Positions 1 through 6,016 of a stretch of 6,016 nucleotides of DNA are shown here, one piece after another. The DNA is from an uncultured Alphaproteobacteria bacterium (GTDB lineage: Bacteria; Pseudomonadota; Alphaproteobacteria; Puniceispirillales; UBA1172), in contig CALFYS010000097.1 in NCBI GenBank assembly GCA_937952245.1, positions 1 through 6,016 on the forward strand, written 5' to 3'. Every line of letters starts with the position of its first letter. Within the stretch, counting starts at the first letter, position 1. The notes below the pieces were generated by a model. It did no database searches. It was given only the letters and a program-made list of their open reading frames with translations, and was not told where the DNA came from. Both the position numbers and the translations under genes were made by a program.

Positions 1-220
1 GGGTTACTGGTTGATTTTGGTAATCCAGTTTGGACTTGCGCCATGGGTGGGTTAAAAAATGACAGCTCTGCTACTTCAGTCGGGTTGCTAGGGGTTTATT
101 ATTGTCTTTCCCCTAATAAGGCAGAATGCCATGGCCTGACAAGGTGAAACCTTTTATCACCCATATCGCCATCAAGAACGTTCATTTTTTGGCTGCCTAC
201 CGGTCAAAATCATGAAAAAT

Positions 221-1495
221 TTATCGGTTAAAGCGTTCGGATGAATAGTCGGTTAGATCAAAATTGGCGTGATCACCATTGATCATCTGTGCCGTTAACT
301 CGCCTGATGCGGGCGACATCATCAACCCGAAATGGGAATGGCCAAAGTTCAGATAAAGCCCGGGATGGTTTTTCGGGGCATCGATCATAGGCAGGCTATC
401 AGGAAATGATGGTCTTTGCCCTAGCCAAAAAGATGGGCTTTCTGTATTCAGCGCTGGGAATGCTGCCTTTGCCAAATGTTTCAGCAAGTCTTGCCGTTTT
501 TTTGATGGCGGGGCATCAGGCGGTGCAAATTCAGCGTGACCAGCGACCCGCAGGCCATTGTCCATACTGCTGGCGATGAATTTGGCATCAACATCCATCA
601 CCGAATTATTTAGGCTAATTTCAGGCGATTTAAATTCGACATGATATCCTCTTTCTGAAATCAATGGCACTTTGAGTTTTAAGCCTGAAAGAAGATCACC
701 GCTCCAAGCACCAAGGCACATGACAACCTTTTCCGCGTGATAATCTTTGCCCTGACAATGGATTACCCATTGGGTCTTCTGGTCACTTTCATTGCGGTGA
801 ATTTTTTTAATCTCGGCTTGGATAAATTTCGCCCCCATCCTACGGGCTTTATCGGCTAAGACAGAAGCCACCTGACCCGGGGAGCGCACACGCCCTGCCC
901 CTTTGATGAGAACAGCTGCTTTAAAATCAGGCCCAAGCGCAGGTTCAATTTTAGTAAGCCTGTCTTGCCCCACCACTTCTATATCAGCCCCCTTTTCTTG
1001 GCGGATCTGATAATCAAGCGAAGAAAGATTGACCTTACTGCCATCTCTGAAGGCTTGGATGTAGATGCTGTCTGTCAGCAATCTTTCATGGCCTGTTCCA
1101 CGAAGATGCTTTTCATAAAGATCAATAGACGGTGCGCAAAGCCTAGCCATTGCATCTGCGGTGGCACGTACATGATGGTCTTGGCCAAGACTTAAAAACC
1201 GTGCTCCCCAAGGCAAAATTTTGAATAAATATTTCGGATGAATCGATAAAGGCCTACCATATCCGAACATCAGTTTAGGGATATTCTTCCAAAGCCCCGG
1301 CATGGATTGCGGGACGATCGACCATGGTGAAACCACCCCTGCATTGCCATATGACGTGGCTTGGCCGGGGGCACCTTTATCAATAATGGTGACGGCAAAG
1401 CCCCGTTCCAGCAATGATAATGCCGTGCATATGCCGACGATCCCTGCGCCTAAAATGATAACAGGTGATTTTTCATCCGACTGTTGCTTTAGCAT
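221..1495 (-). CDS. DadA-type FAD-dependent amino-acid/amine oxidoreductase
   Basis: A 424-residue flavoprotein of the DAO fold family (DadA/COG0665 type), the usual length for D-amino-acid dehydrogenases. Visible in the protein: an N-terminal Rossmann FAD site G16-x-G18-xx-G21 ending in acidic D39; the ATSYGNAG segment (46-53) that contacts flavin in this family; GAGRVRSPG (199-207); CLGAWSGDL (260-268) before the second FAD contact; ERGYH (281-285); WLGQRPSFPDSLP (357-369); and the C-terminal FAD segment GHSHFG (385-390). It ends in the SSERF pattern typical of the family. Family members oxidise a C-N bond, giving an imino acid that hydrolyses to a 2-oxo acid, and pass electrons to the respiratory chain or to oxygen. 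No signal peptide or membrane span is seen, so it should be cytosolic or peripheral. Only 11 residues precede the first beta strand, which supports this ATG; a weak GGA lies just upstream. It is the last gene of the operon, 36 bp after the permease. The substrate (D-amino acid, N-alkyl amino acid or opine-like compound) is inference, so no symbol is given. Confidence 0.9.
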   Translation of the reverse strand: MLKQQSDEKSPVIILGAGIVGICTALSLLERGFAVTIIDKGAPGQATSYGNAGVVSPWSIVPQSMPGLWKNIPKLMFGYGRPLSIHPKYLFKILPWGARFLSLGQDHHVRATADAMARLCAPSIDLYEKHLRGTGHERLLTDSIYIQAFRDGSKVNLSSLDYQIRQEKGADIEVVGQDRLTKIEPALGPDFKAAVLIKGAGRVRSPGQVASVLADKARRMGAKFIQAEIKKIHRNESDQKTQWVIHCQGKDYHAEKVVMCLGAWSGDLLSGLKLKVPLISERGYHVEFKSPEISLNNSVMDVDAKFIASSMDNGLRVAGHAEFAPPDAPPSKKRQDLLKHLAKAAFPALNTESPSFWLGQRPSFPDSLPMIDAPKNHPGLYLNFGHSHFGLMMSPASGELTAQMINGDHANFDLTDYSSERFNR

Positions 1496-1531
1496 TTTTC
1501 CAAAAACCTGATCGGTTGCTTTGCAATACCG

Positions 1532-3733
1532 TCACTTCTTGCGGGTGCCGATAAAATATTGTTCCAAAATAATCGGGACCGACAAAACACAAGCGACGAT
1601 ATCAGCCTGATATGAAGGCGCGATGAAAATGATCCCAGCGGCAAATCCCAATATTCGGGAGAAGACGCTCATTTTTCCTCTGATATAACCGACGACGGCA
1701 GCTGATAATGCGACGACACCGGCGATGGCACTTGCGGCTGTGTAACTGAACTCTAAAAGGTCAAATCCTGTTGACGATACAAACAACAATACAGGCGCAT
1801 AAACAAAGGCCATCGGTGCAATGATTTTACCCAATCCTAAGGTGAATGCCGACAGGCCTGTTCTAAACGGATTGGAATTGGCAATCGCCGCCGCTGCATA
1901 GGCGGAGGTACATACTGGCGGCGTTATTTCAGACACAACGCCGTAATATAAAACAAACATATGGCTTGCTATTGGCGGTATGCCAAGCTGCGCCAATGCT
2001 GGCTGGGCCACCGATACCAGCATGATATAAAGCGCCGTTGTGGGAACGCCTGCCCCCATCAAAATACAAGAGATAGCGATAAAGACCAAAGACAGGAATA
2101 ACTGCAAATCTGCCACGCTAAAGAGCTCATAGGCACTGAATGTCATCAGATCATGTAAGGTGAAGGCAAAGCCACCCGCCGCTTGCGTGACCATAAACCC
2201 GATGCGGAAGCCAACCCCTGTTGTATTAATCACGCCAACAACAATGCCAACCGCCGCCGATGCCGCGCCAACCGCCAAAGCATATTTGACGCCAACCTCA
2301 AACGTATCCATCATTTCATTAAGATTGACACGCCGTTGCGGGTTGAAACAGGCAAGAACAGAACTGCCCACCAACAGCAGCAATAACCAGATATCAAAAC
2401 TTTCATTGCTAAACTTCCAACCTGCAAACAAGATAAACAAGGCAGGTAATATCAAGGTTGATGGATTTTTAAACCTGCTCATCCCAGTGATGATCAAAAG
2501 CGAGATGCCGCAAAACGCCGCCATGTACGGCGTATATCCCGAAAACAGGACATAGAGCAACGTCACCATGGGGACGATATTGGCCCAGCCATCTTGCCAA
2601 ACCTTTTTCAGATTGGGCAGCATATCGCGGCTGAGACCTTGCAAGTCCAGTTTCCGAGCCATCAAATGGACAACCGAAAAGACGCCAACATAATGAAGCA
2701 GCGCTGGGAAAATCGCTGCGATGACAATCGTCGTATAAGGGACTTCTAAAAACTCAGCCATGATGAAGGCGGCCGCGCCCATAATGGGCGGTGTGATTTG
2801 CCCCCCTGCTGAAGATGCCGCCTCAACCCCGCCAGCAAAGTGACCTGGATACCCCAACCGCTTCATATTGGGGATTGTCAGTGCGCCTGTTGACACTGTA
2901 TTGGCGACAGATGAACCTGAAATCGTGCCAAAAAAGGCTGAAGACACAACCGACACTTTTGCAGGCCCGCCTCGGTATCTGCCTGCAAGGATCGTGGCGT
3001 TATCGATAAATAATTGTCCCAACCCTGTGCGCTGAGCCACAACACCAAACAAGACAAAATGGAAAACAATGGTGGAGACCACCCATAAGGTCACGCCATA
3101 GATGCCTTCTTGGGGGAAGTACATGGATGACACAAATGTATTGAATTTCACCCCGGGATGTTTCAATAGCCCCGGGAAATAAGGGCCCAATAAAGCGTAT
3201 GAAATAAAGATGCAGATGATAAACGGTAACACCCAGCCCAAAGTACGGCGGGCTATATCAAGCGTTAGCAGAATAACGACAACCCCCAGCGCAACATCAT
3301 AGGAGTTGGGATTGCCCATGCGGAAAGTCTGTTCTTCAATGCCAAGAAATTCTATGCCGCGCCAAGCAGCGCCAACATAAAGCGCCCCGATCACACCTAA
3401 TATCAAAAACACAAGGTCATATAACGGAATATTGCCGACCCGCATCCATGTTACTTTTTTGGTGAAAAGGGATTTATTTCGGAAAATAGGAAAAAAAGCG
3501 TAAATTAAAATAAACAAGCCAGACAGGTGAATGCCCAGATGCCAATGGTCAGCGGGCAGGCCAAACCCCGCTGTTAAAAAATGATAAACCGCAAAAGCAA
3601 GGGCAAAATTTTTCAGTATTTTTGCTGAAAGACCACCGACCTCTCTGGTCTGGCTTCCTTCTTCGTATTTTCTTTCAATTTCGTCTAGGTTTTCTTGCGT
3701 TATTTCGCTTTGATCTGTCTTATTAACGCTCAT
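1532..3733 (-). CDS. TAXI-type TRAP transporter fused permease (4TM/12TM, DctQM-like)
   Basis: A 733-residue polytopic inner-membrane protein that matches the fused 4TM/12TM TRAP permeases in length and motifs. Residues 1-35 are charged and cytoplasmic-looking. Hydrophobic spans from about 40 to 185 form the small-subunit-like (Q) part. The large DctM-like part follows, with its conserved glycine-rich core: FGTISGSSVANTVSTG (268-283), then IPNMKRLGYPGHFAGGVEAA (287-306) and GGQITPPIMGAAAF (310-323). The internally repeated second half shows MGAGVPTTALYIM (559-571) and YYGVVSEITPPVC (596-608), which mirror the first-half helical-hairpin motifs. In this family the protein imports a solute delivered by its periplasmic binding protein, driven by a sodium or proton gradient. 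The matching TAXI binding-protein gene lies directly upstream and a catabolic flavoenzyme gene directly downstream. The ATG has only a weak G-rich upstream sequence as ribosome site. No frameshift or truncation is seen. Confidence 0.95.
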   Translation of the reverse strand: MSVNKTDQSEITQENLDEIERKYEEGSQTREVGGLSAKILKNFALAFAVYHFLTAGFGLPADHWHLGIHLSGLFILIYAFFPIFRNKSLFTKKVTWMRVGNIPLYDLVFLILGVIGALYVGAAWRGIEFLGIEEQTFRMGNPNSYDVALGVVVILLTLDIARRTLGWVLPFIICIFISYALLGPYFPGLLKHPGVKFNTFVSSMYFPQEGIYGVTLWVVSTIVFHFVLFGVVAQRTGLGQLFIDNATILAGRYRGGPAKVSVVSSAFFGTISGSSVANTVSTGALTIPNMKRLGYPGHFAGGVEAASSAGGQITPPIMGAAAFIMAEFLEVPYTTIVIAAIFPALLHYVGVFSVVHLMARKLDLQGLSRDMLPNLKKVWQDGWANIVPMVTLLYVLFSGYTPYMAAFCGISLLIITGMSRFKNPSTLILPALFILFAGWKFSNESFDIWLLLLLVGSSVLACFNPQRRVNLNEMMDTFEVGVKYALAVGAASAAVGIVVGVINTTGVGFRIGFMVTQAAGGFAFTLHDLMTFSAYELFSVADLQLFLSLVFIAISCILMGAGVPTTALYIMLVSVAQPALAQLGIPPIASHMFVLYYGVVSEITPPVCTSAYAAAAIANSNPFRTGLSAFTLGLGKIIAPMAFVYAPVLLFVSSTGFDLLEFSYTAASAIAGVVALSAAVVGYIRGKMSVFSRILGFAAGIIFIAPSYQADIVACVLSVPIILEQYFIGTRKK

Positions 3734-3765
3734 TGTCTTGCCCCAAAATGGTCTTCTGCTTTCAG

Positions 3766-3801
3766 AAAAAAGGGCAGCCGTATAAATAAAGCTGCCCTTT
3801 T
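3766..3801 (-). terminator. Intra-operon hairpin terminator/attenuator between binding protein and permease
   Basis: On the minus strand, 24 bases past the binding-protein stop codon, is an 11-bp perfect stem. GGGCAGC at 3772-3778 pairs with GCTGCCC at 3791-3797, extended by four A-T pairs (3768-3771 with 3798-3801). The loop is 12 nt. On the minus strand the stem runs into six T residues (complement of 3766-3771), the form of a rho-independent terminator. The permease starts only 33 bases further on, so it probably acts as a partial terminator and/or a 3' RNA-stabilising stem that favours binding-protein mRNA over permease mRNA. On the plus strand the same stem is followed by only four T residues. 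Confidence 0.75.
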
Positions 3802-3824
3802 CATAAGTTCAGGGAAACTTGATC

Positions 3825-4835
3825 CTACTTAAGCAAACCTGCTTCTTTGTAGAATTTTTCTGACCCAGGATGCAGTGGAACACCAAGGGCGCTTACACCG
3901 TCTAGGGCTGTTTCCGCTGTAATTTGCTTGCCTTTGGCATGGCCGTTATCCAACAATTTGCGTGTGTTTTTATTCCACAACGCCTTTGTGATGCCATAAA
4001 CCAAGTCATCAGAAAGATCGGATGAAACAACCAAAAGCGCGCTCACAGCAGGTGTTTTCACTTCATAATCAACACCTTCATAAACATTGGCTGGAATTTT
4101 TGATGGAATATAGGCAGGGATAATGTCATTGATCTTTTTCATATCCGCGTCAGTGAAACTATGCAGTTCCATGCCTTTTGTTGATGACAGCTGAACCATT
4201 GCTGATACAGGCCAACCCGCGGCATAGAAATAGGCATCCAACTGACCATCGGCCAAGCGTTCTGCACTTTGGCTGTTGTTCAATTCGGCTTCTTCCATGT
4301 TATCACGGTTAACGCCCCAAGCATCCAGCATCTGCAATACAGCAACCTGTGTCCCAGACCCAGCCTGAGCGATACCAACGCGCTTGCCTTTCAGATCACC
4401 AAGATCATTGACTGATTTGCCCTTTGGCAAAACAAGGTGCAGGTCTTCAGGATACAAATTAGCAACGATTCTTAGTTTCGGGTGAGGCTTACCTTCAAAC
4501 TTGCCTTGACCCAAATACATTGAACGCGTCACATCAGCCGCCGCAAGACCGGCTTCCAATTCACCATTTTGCACCGCTGCATTGTTGAATACAGATGCTG
4601 TGGTTGATTGAGCAATCGCGATCAAGCCAGGGACACCACATTGGCCGCCCTTATCACAAGGACGTGCGCCCGGAGGCGCTGAAATGCCATTGGCAATGGT
4701 TCCACCAATAGGGAAATATGTTCCCCCGGCGCCACCAGTCCCAATTCTGAAGAATGTTGGGTCGGCAGCAATCGCAGCCGTTGAACTGATCATGCCAGCA
4801 ACAGATGCTGCAATGGCAACTTTTAGTAATTTCAT
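3825..4835 (-). CDS. TAXI family TRAP transporter solute-binding protein
   Basis: A 336-residue periplasmic substrate-binding protein of the TRAP-associated extracytoplasmic immunogenic (TAXI) family. Residues 1-23 or 24 form a Sec signal peptide: K2 and K5, a hydrophobic core, and an A21-I22-A23 signal peptidase I site. The mature part opens with the TAXI hallmark IGTGGAGGTYFPIGGTIANG (31-50). C60 and C66 flank a short loop before GVPGLIAIAQS (67-77) and could form a disulfide. LKGKRVGIAQAGSGTQVAV (148-166) is the conserved strand/loop of the second lobe, and the AYFYAAGWP segment (201-209) lies near the ligand cleft in this family. The protein should bind a small carboxylated ligand and deliver it to the fused permease encoded next. 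It is the first gene of the operon and has a strong Shine-Dalgarno, and a terminator-like hairpin follows its stop codon. These features suggest it is made in excess over the permease. The ligand cannot be read from the sequence; characterised TAXI proteins include glutamate/glutamine binders. Confidence 0.95.
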   Translation of the reverse strand: MKLLKVAIAASVAGMISSTAAIAADPTFFRIGTGGAGGTYFPIGGTIANGISAPPGARPCDKGGQCGVPGLIAIAQSTTASVFNNAAVQNGELEAGLAAADVTRSMYLGQGKFEGKPHPKLRIVANLYPEDLHLVLPKGKSVNDLGDLKGKRVGIAQAGSGTQVAVLQMLDAWGVNRDNMEEAELNNSQSAERLADGQLDAYFYAAGWPVSAMVQLSSTKGMELHSFTDADMKKINDIIPAYIPSKIPANVYEGVDYEVKTPAVSALLVVSSDLSDDLVYGITKALWNKNTRKLLDNGHAKGKQITAETALDGVSALGVPLHPGSEKFYKEAGLLK

Positions 4836-4840
4836 GAATT

Positions 4841-4846
4841 CCTCCC
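4841..4846 (-). promoter_or_regulatory. Strong Shine-Dalgarno of the TAXI binding-protein gene
   Basis: On the minus strand this reads GGGAGG, five bases (AATTC) before the ATG at 4835-4833. It is the strongest ribosome-binding site in the window; the permease, oxidoreductase and LysR genes have only weak ones. This fixes the binding-protein start and fits high expression of a periplasmic receptor. Confidence 0.8.
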
Positions 4847-4893
4847 AGAATTAATCAAGATGTTCATCAATGTGCTTTTCAAGATGATTACAC

Positions 4894-4908
4894 ATTTATA
4901 GATTAAAT
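4894..4908. promoter_or_regulatory. Candidate LysR operator (T-N11-A dyad)
   Basis: ATTTA (4894-4898) and TAAAT (4904-4908) form a perfect 5-bp inverted repeat with a 5-bp spacer. They contain the LysR-box form T-N11-A (T4895, A4907). The site is centred about 66 bp upstream of the binding-protein ATG, between the two divergent genes, where a LysR regulator would be expected to bind. The region is very AT-rich, so such dyads arise by chance; no binding evidence is available. Confidence 0.4.
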
Positions 4909-4930
4909 ATTGCCGATAAAAATTTATAAA
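4902..4930 (-). promoter_or_regulatory. Possible sigma70-type promoter for the TRAP operon
   Basis: On the minus strand, TTTATA (complement of 4925-4930, 4/6 match to TTGACA) is followed after 17 bp by TTTAAT (complement of 4902-4907, 5/6 match to TATAAT). This would place the transcription start near 4895 with a leader of about 60 nt. The -10 overlaps the T-N11-A dyad and the -35 overlaps the palindrome. AT richness allows other choices, for example TTGAAT (4930-4935) with CAATAT (4907-4912), which matches less well. Confidence 0.25.
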
Positions 4931-4932
4931 TT
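4921..4932. promoter_or_regulatory. 12-bp perfect palindrome in the divergent promoter region
   Basis: AATTTATAAATT is a perfect 12-bp palindrome, centred about 25 bp from the T-N11-A dyad. LysR tetramers often occupy two such sites, a recognition site and an activation site, in a shared intergenic region. It is made only of A and T, so chance is a real alternative. Confidence 0.3.
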
Positions 4933-4979
4933 CAAATTTTATTATTTATTATTTGTATAAGTTTATTTTATACATAGGT

Positions 4980-5939
4980 ATGAATTTTACTCAGCTTTCA
5001 ACCTTTCGCATTTTGATGAAATCAGAATCAATGTCTGATGCTGCTGTGAAATTGGGGCGTACCCAACCTGCCGTCAGCGCAACAATCAAAGCATTGGAAG
5101 AACAAATAGGCTTTGAGTTATTTGAACGGCGAGGCCGGCAATTGATCCCTGCCCCTGAAGCGCAATATCTTTTGGCAGAAGCCGATGCAATTTTGACTCA
5201 ATTGTCGCGTGTCCGTGAGACCATGAAAAGTTTATCGGTGGGGCAATCAGGAACACTTAGTGTTGCGGCAATGCCTGGGCCTGTATCTCTTATTTTCCCA
5301 CGATTTGTCGCATCTCACTTGGCCAATACGGAAACGATCTCCGTTTCTATCCAAGCCCGAACATCCTTTCAAATCGCAGAACTAACCCGCGCCCAGTCGA
5401 TTGATTTTGGCTTTGCAGACGCCCCTGAAAGCCTTGGCACAGAAACGCTTTACCATGCTGAAATTATTTCAGGCGATTGCCATATCGCGCTGCCTAAAAA
5501 CCACCCTTTGACTGAAAAAGACAAGATTGACCTTGCGGATTTGGACCATGTGCCGCTTGGGACATTACCGCCCAGCCATGCCCAGTCTTTGGCGTTAAAA
5601 TCCGCTTTTAATGCCAATGGTCTTAATTTCCTGCAAACCTTTGAATGCCAGTCTTTTTTGCCCATTCTTCATTTTGTTTCGGCAGGCCAATGTTGTTCGA
5701 TGCTCGACCCTTTATCAGTCTTCTTGGCACGCGGGGAAAATAAATTGGTTGATGGGATTGAAATTAGACCAATGACCCATCCCATACGATATGAATATGC
5801 GCTCTATTCACCGCTTTATCGGCCTATTTCGGTGATGGCTAAATCTTTATTAGAGGCATGGCGACAAGAAGTGCTTTATTTGCTGGAGGAAATTGATGCA
5901 AAGCCAATTTCCAGCAGCCATCCCCTTTTTGAGGCGTAA
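4980..5939 (+). CDS. LysR-type transcriptional regulator (opine-like/LysR-OccR subgroup pattern)
   Basis: A 319-residue LysR-type regulator. Residues 1-60 form the winged helix-turn-helix: MNFTQLSTFRILMKSESMSD, then AAVKLGRTQPAVSATIKALE (21-40) with the recognition helix, then ELFERRGRQLIPAPEA (46-61). A linker helix spans about 62-88. The periplasmic-binding-protein-like effector domain starts near G91 and runs to about 300. I chose the ATG at 4980 because LysR proteins typically begin a few residues before this xLxxF helix. An in-frame TTG at 4953 would add nine residues but has no better ribosome site. The LIPAPEA segment and the SAGQCCSMLDPLS stretch (234-246, family form AGxGxxxxDPlt) recall the LysR/OccR/NocR (opine-like) subgroup rather than CbbR- or AmpR-like regulators; this comes from family knowledge, not an alignment. 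It is transcribed divergently from the TRAP operon, the classic layout for a LysR protein that controls its neighbour. Four cysteines lie in the effector domain (C167, C223, C238, C239). The inducer is unknown. Confidence 0.93.
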   Translation: MNFTQLSTFRILMKSESMSDAAVKLGRTQPAVSATIKALEEQIGFELFERRGRQLIPAPEAQYLLAEADAILTQLSRVRETMKSLSVGQSGTLSVAAMPGPVSLIFPRFVASHLANTETISVSIQARTSFQIAELTRAQSIDFGFADAPESLGTETLYHAEIISGDCHIALPKNHPLTEKDKIDLADLDHVPLGTLPPSHAQSLALKSAFNANGLNFLQTFECQSFLPILHFVSAGQCCSMLDPLSVFLARGENKLVDGIEIRPMTHPIRYEYALYSPLYRPISVMAKSLLEAWRQEVLYLLEEIDAKPISSSHPLFEA

Positions 5940-6016
5940 TAAAAGCATTTTGGCCAACATCTCAAAAAATGGGGGATCTATAAAATTATCAAATCAATTT
6001 ATGCTGAACACCGCCA

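Larger units (their letters stand above)
4836..4979. promoter_or_regulatory. Divergent intergenic control region
   Basis: This 144-bp region between the start codons of the LysR gene and the TRAP operon must carry both promoters. It is markedly richer in A and T than the flanking genes, above all from 4890 to 4975. A direct repeat ATTATTT ATTATTT lies at 4941-4954. Plus-strand TATAAG (4956-4961) is a possible -10 for the LysR gene, but no good -35 is paired with it. Confidence 0.7.

Noticed and set aside
89..115. Inverted repeat TAGGGG / CCCCTA that might be a terminator for the operon.
   Set aside because: The stem is only 6 bp with a 15-nt loop and no T tract follows on either strand. A nearby AAGGT/ACCTT stem (141-153) is also too short to support.
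1..147. A plus-strand reading frame open from the window edge to a TGA at 145-147 (about 48 codons), which could be the tail of a gene.
   Set aside because: No recognisable motif or family ending; the frame is short and the translation does not look like a known C-terminus. A second frame ending at 53-55 is also open and hydrophobic, so neither can be preferred.
965..1195. Plus-strand open frame opposite the oxidoreductase gene.
   Set aside because: It lies wholly antisense within a well-supported flavoprotein gene and its translation resembles no protein family.
2160..2555. Plus-strand open frame of 131 codons opposite the permease gene.
   Set aside because: It is antisense to the conserved transporter coding sequence; the low-complexity P/T/A-rich translation is what an antisense reading of membrane-protein codons gives.
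6001..6016. ATG at 6001 that could start a further plus-strand gene cut by the window end.
   Set aside because: Only five codons are visible and there is no ribosome site at proper spacing (GGGGGA lies about 25 bases upstream). It cannot be supported.
1..6016. Possible mobile element, CRISPR array, tRNA or toxin-antitoxin genes.
   Set aside because: No transposase, terminal inverted repeats, regular spaced repeats, tRNA-like folds or small paired genes were seen on either strand. The window reads as an ordinary chromosomal metabolic locus.

Overview
This window holds a compact transport-and-oxidation locus from a bacterium, most likely a Gram-negative alphaproteobacterium. The evidence is a periplasmic binding protein with a Sec signal peptide, a tripartite (TRAP) transporter of the TAXI type, and codon use of middling GC. 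A marine lineage would fit, but that is a guess; no taxonomic marker is present.

Layout. Bases 1-220 hold no gene I can support; they form the 3' flank of the minus-strand operon, and no clear terminator is visible there. Three minus-strand genes follow, transcribed from right to left: a TAXI-family TRAP substrate-binding protein (3825-4835), a fused 4TM/12TM TRAP permease (1532-3733) and a DadA-type FAD-dependent amine/amino-acid oxidoreductase (221-1495). The binding-protein and permease genes are 91 bp apart, and this gap contains a strong hairpin plus U-tract on the minus strand. The permease and oxidoreductase genes are only 36 bp apart. A 144-bp AT-rich intergenic region (4836-4979) separates this operon from a divergent plus-strand LysR-type regulator (4980-5939). 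Bases 5940-6016 are a downstream flank with no supportable gene.

How the genes fit together. The binding protein should capture a small, probably carboxylated, solute in the periplasm and pass it to the fused permease for ion-driven uptake. The flavoprotein would oxidise a C-N bond of the imported compound in the cytoplasm or at the membrane. The divergent LysR protein probably controls the operon from the shared intergenic region, which carries a T-N11-A dyad and a 12-bp palindrome. By sequence pattern the regulator resembles the LysR/OccR/NocR (opine-like) subgroup. The oxidoreductase belongs to the broad family that includes D-amino-acid dehydrogenases and opine oxidase subunits. The best hypothesis for the substrate is therefore a D-amino acid or an N-substituted (secondary-amine) amino acid. 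The exact ligand cannot be read from the sequence.

The individual families are well known. What deserves attention is the combination: a TAXI transporter, whose ligands are mostly unknown, linked to a candidate catabolic enzyme and a dedicated regulator.
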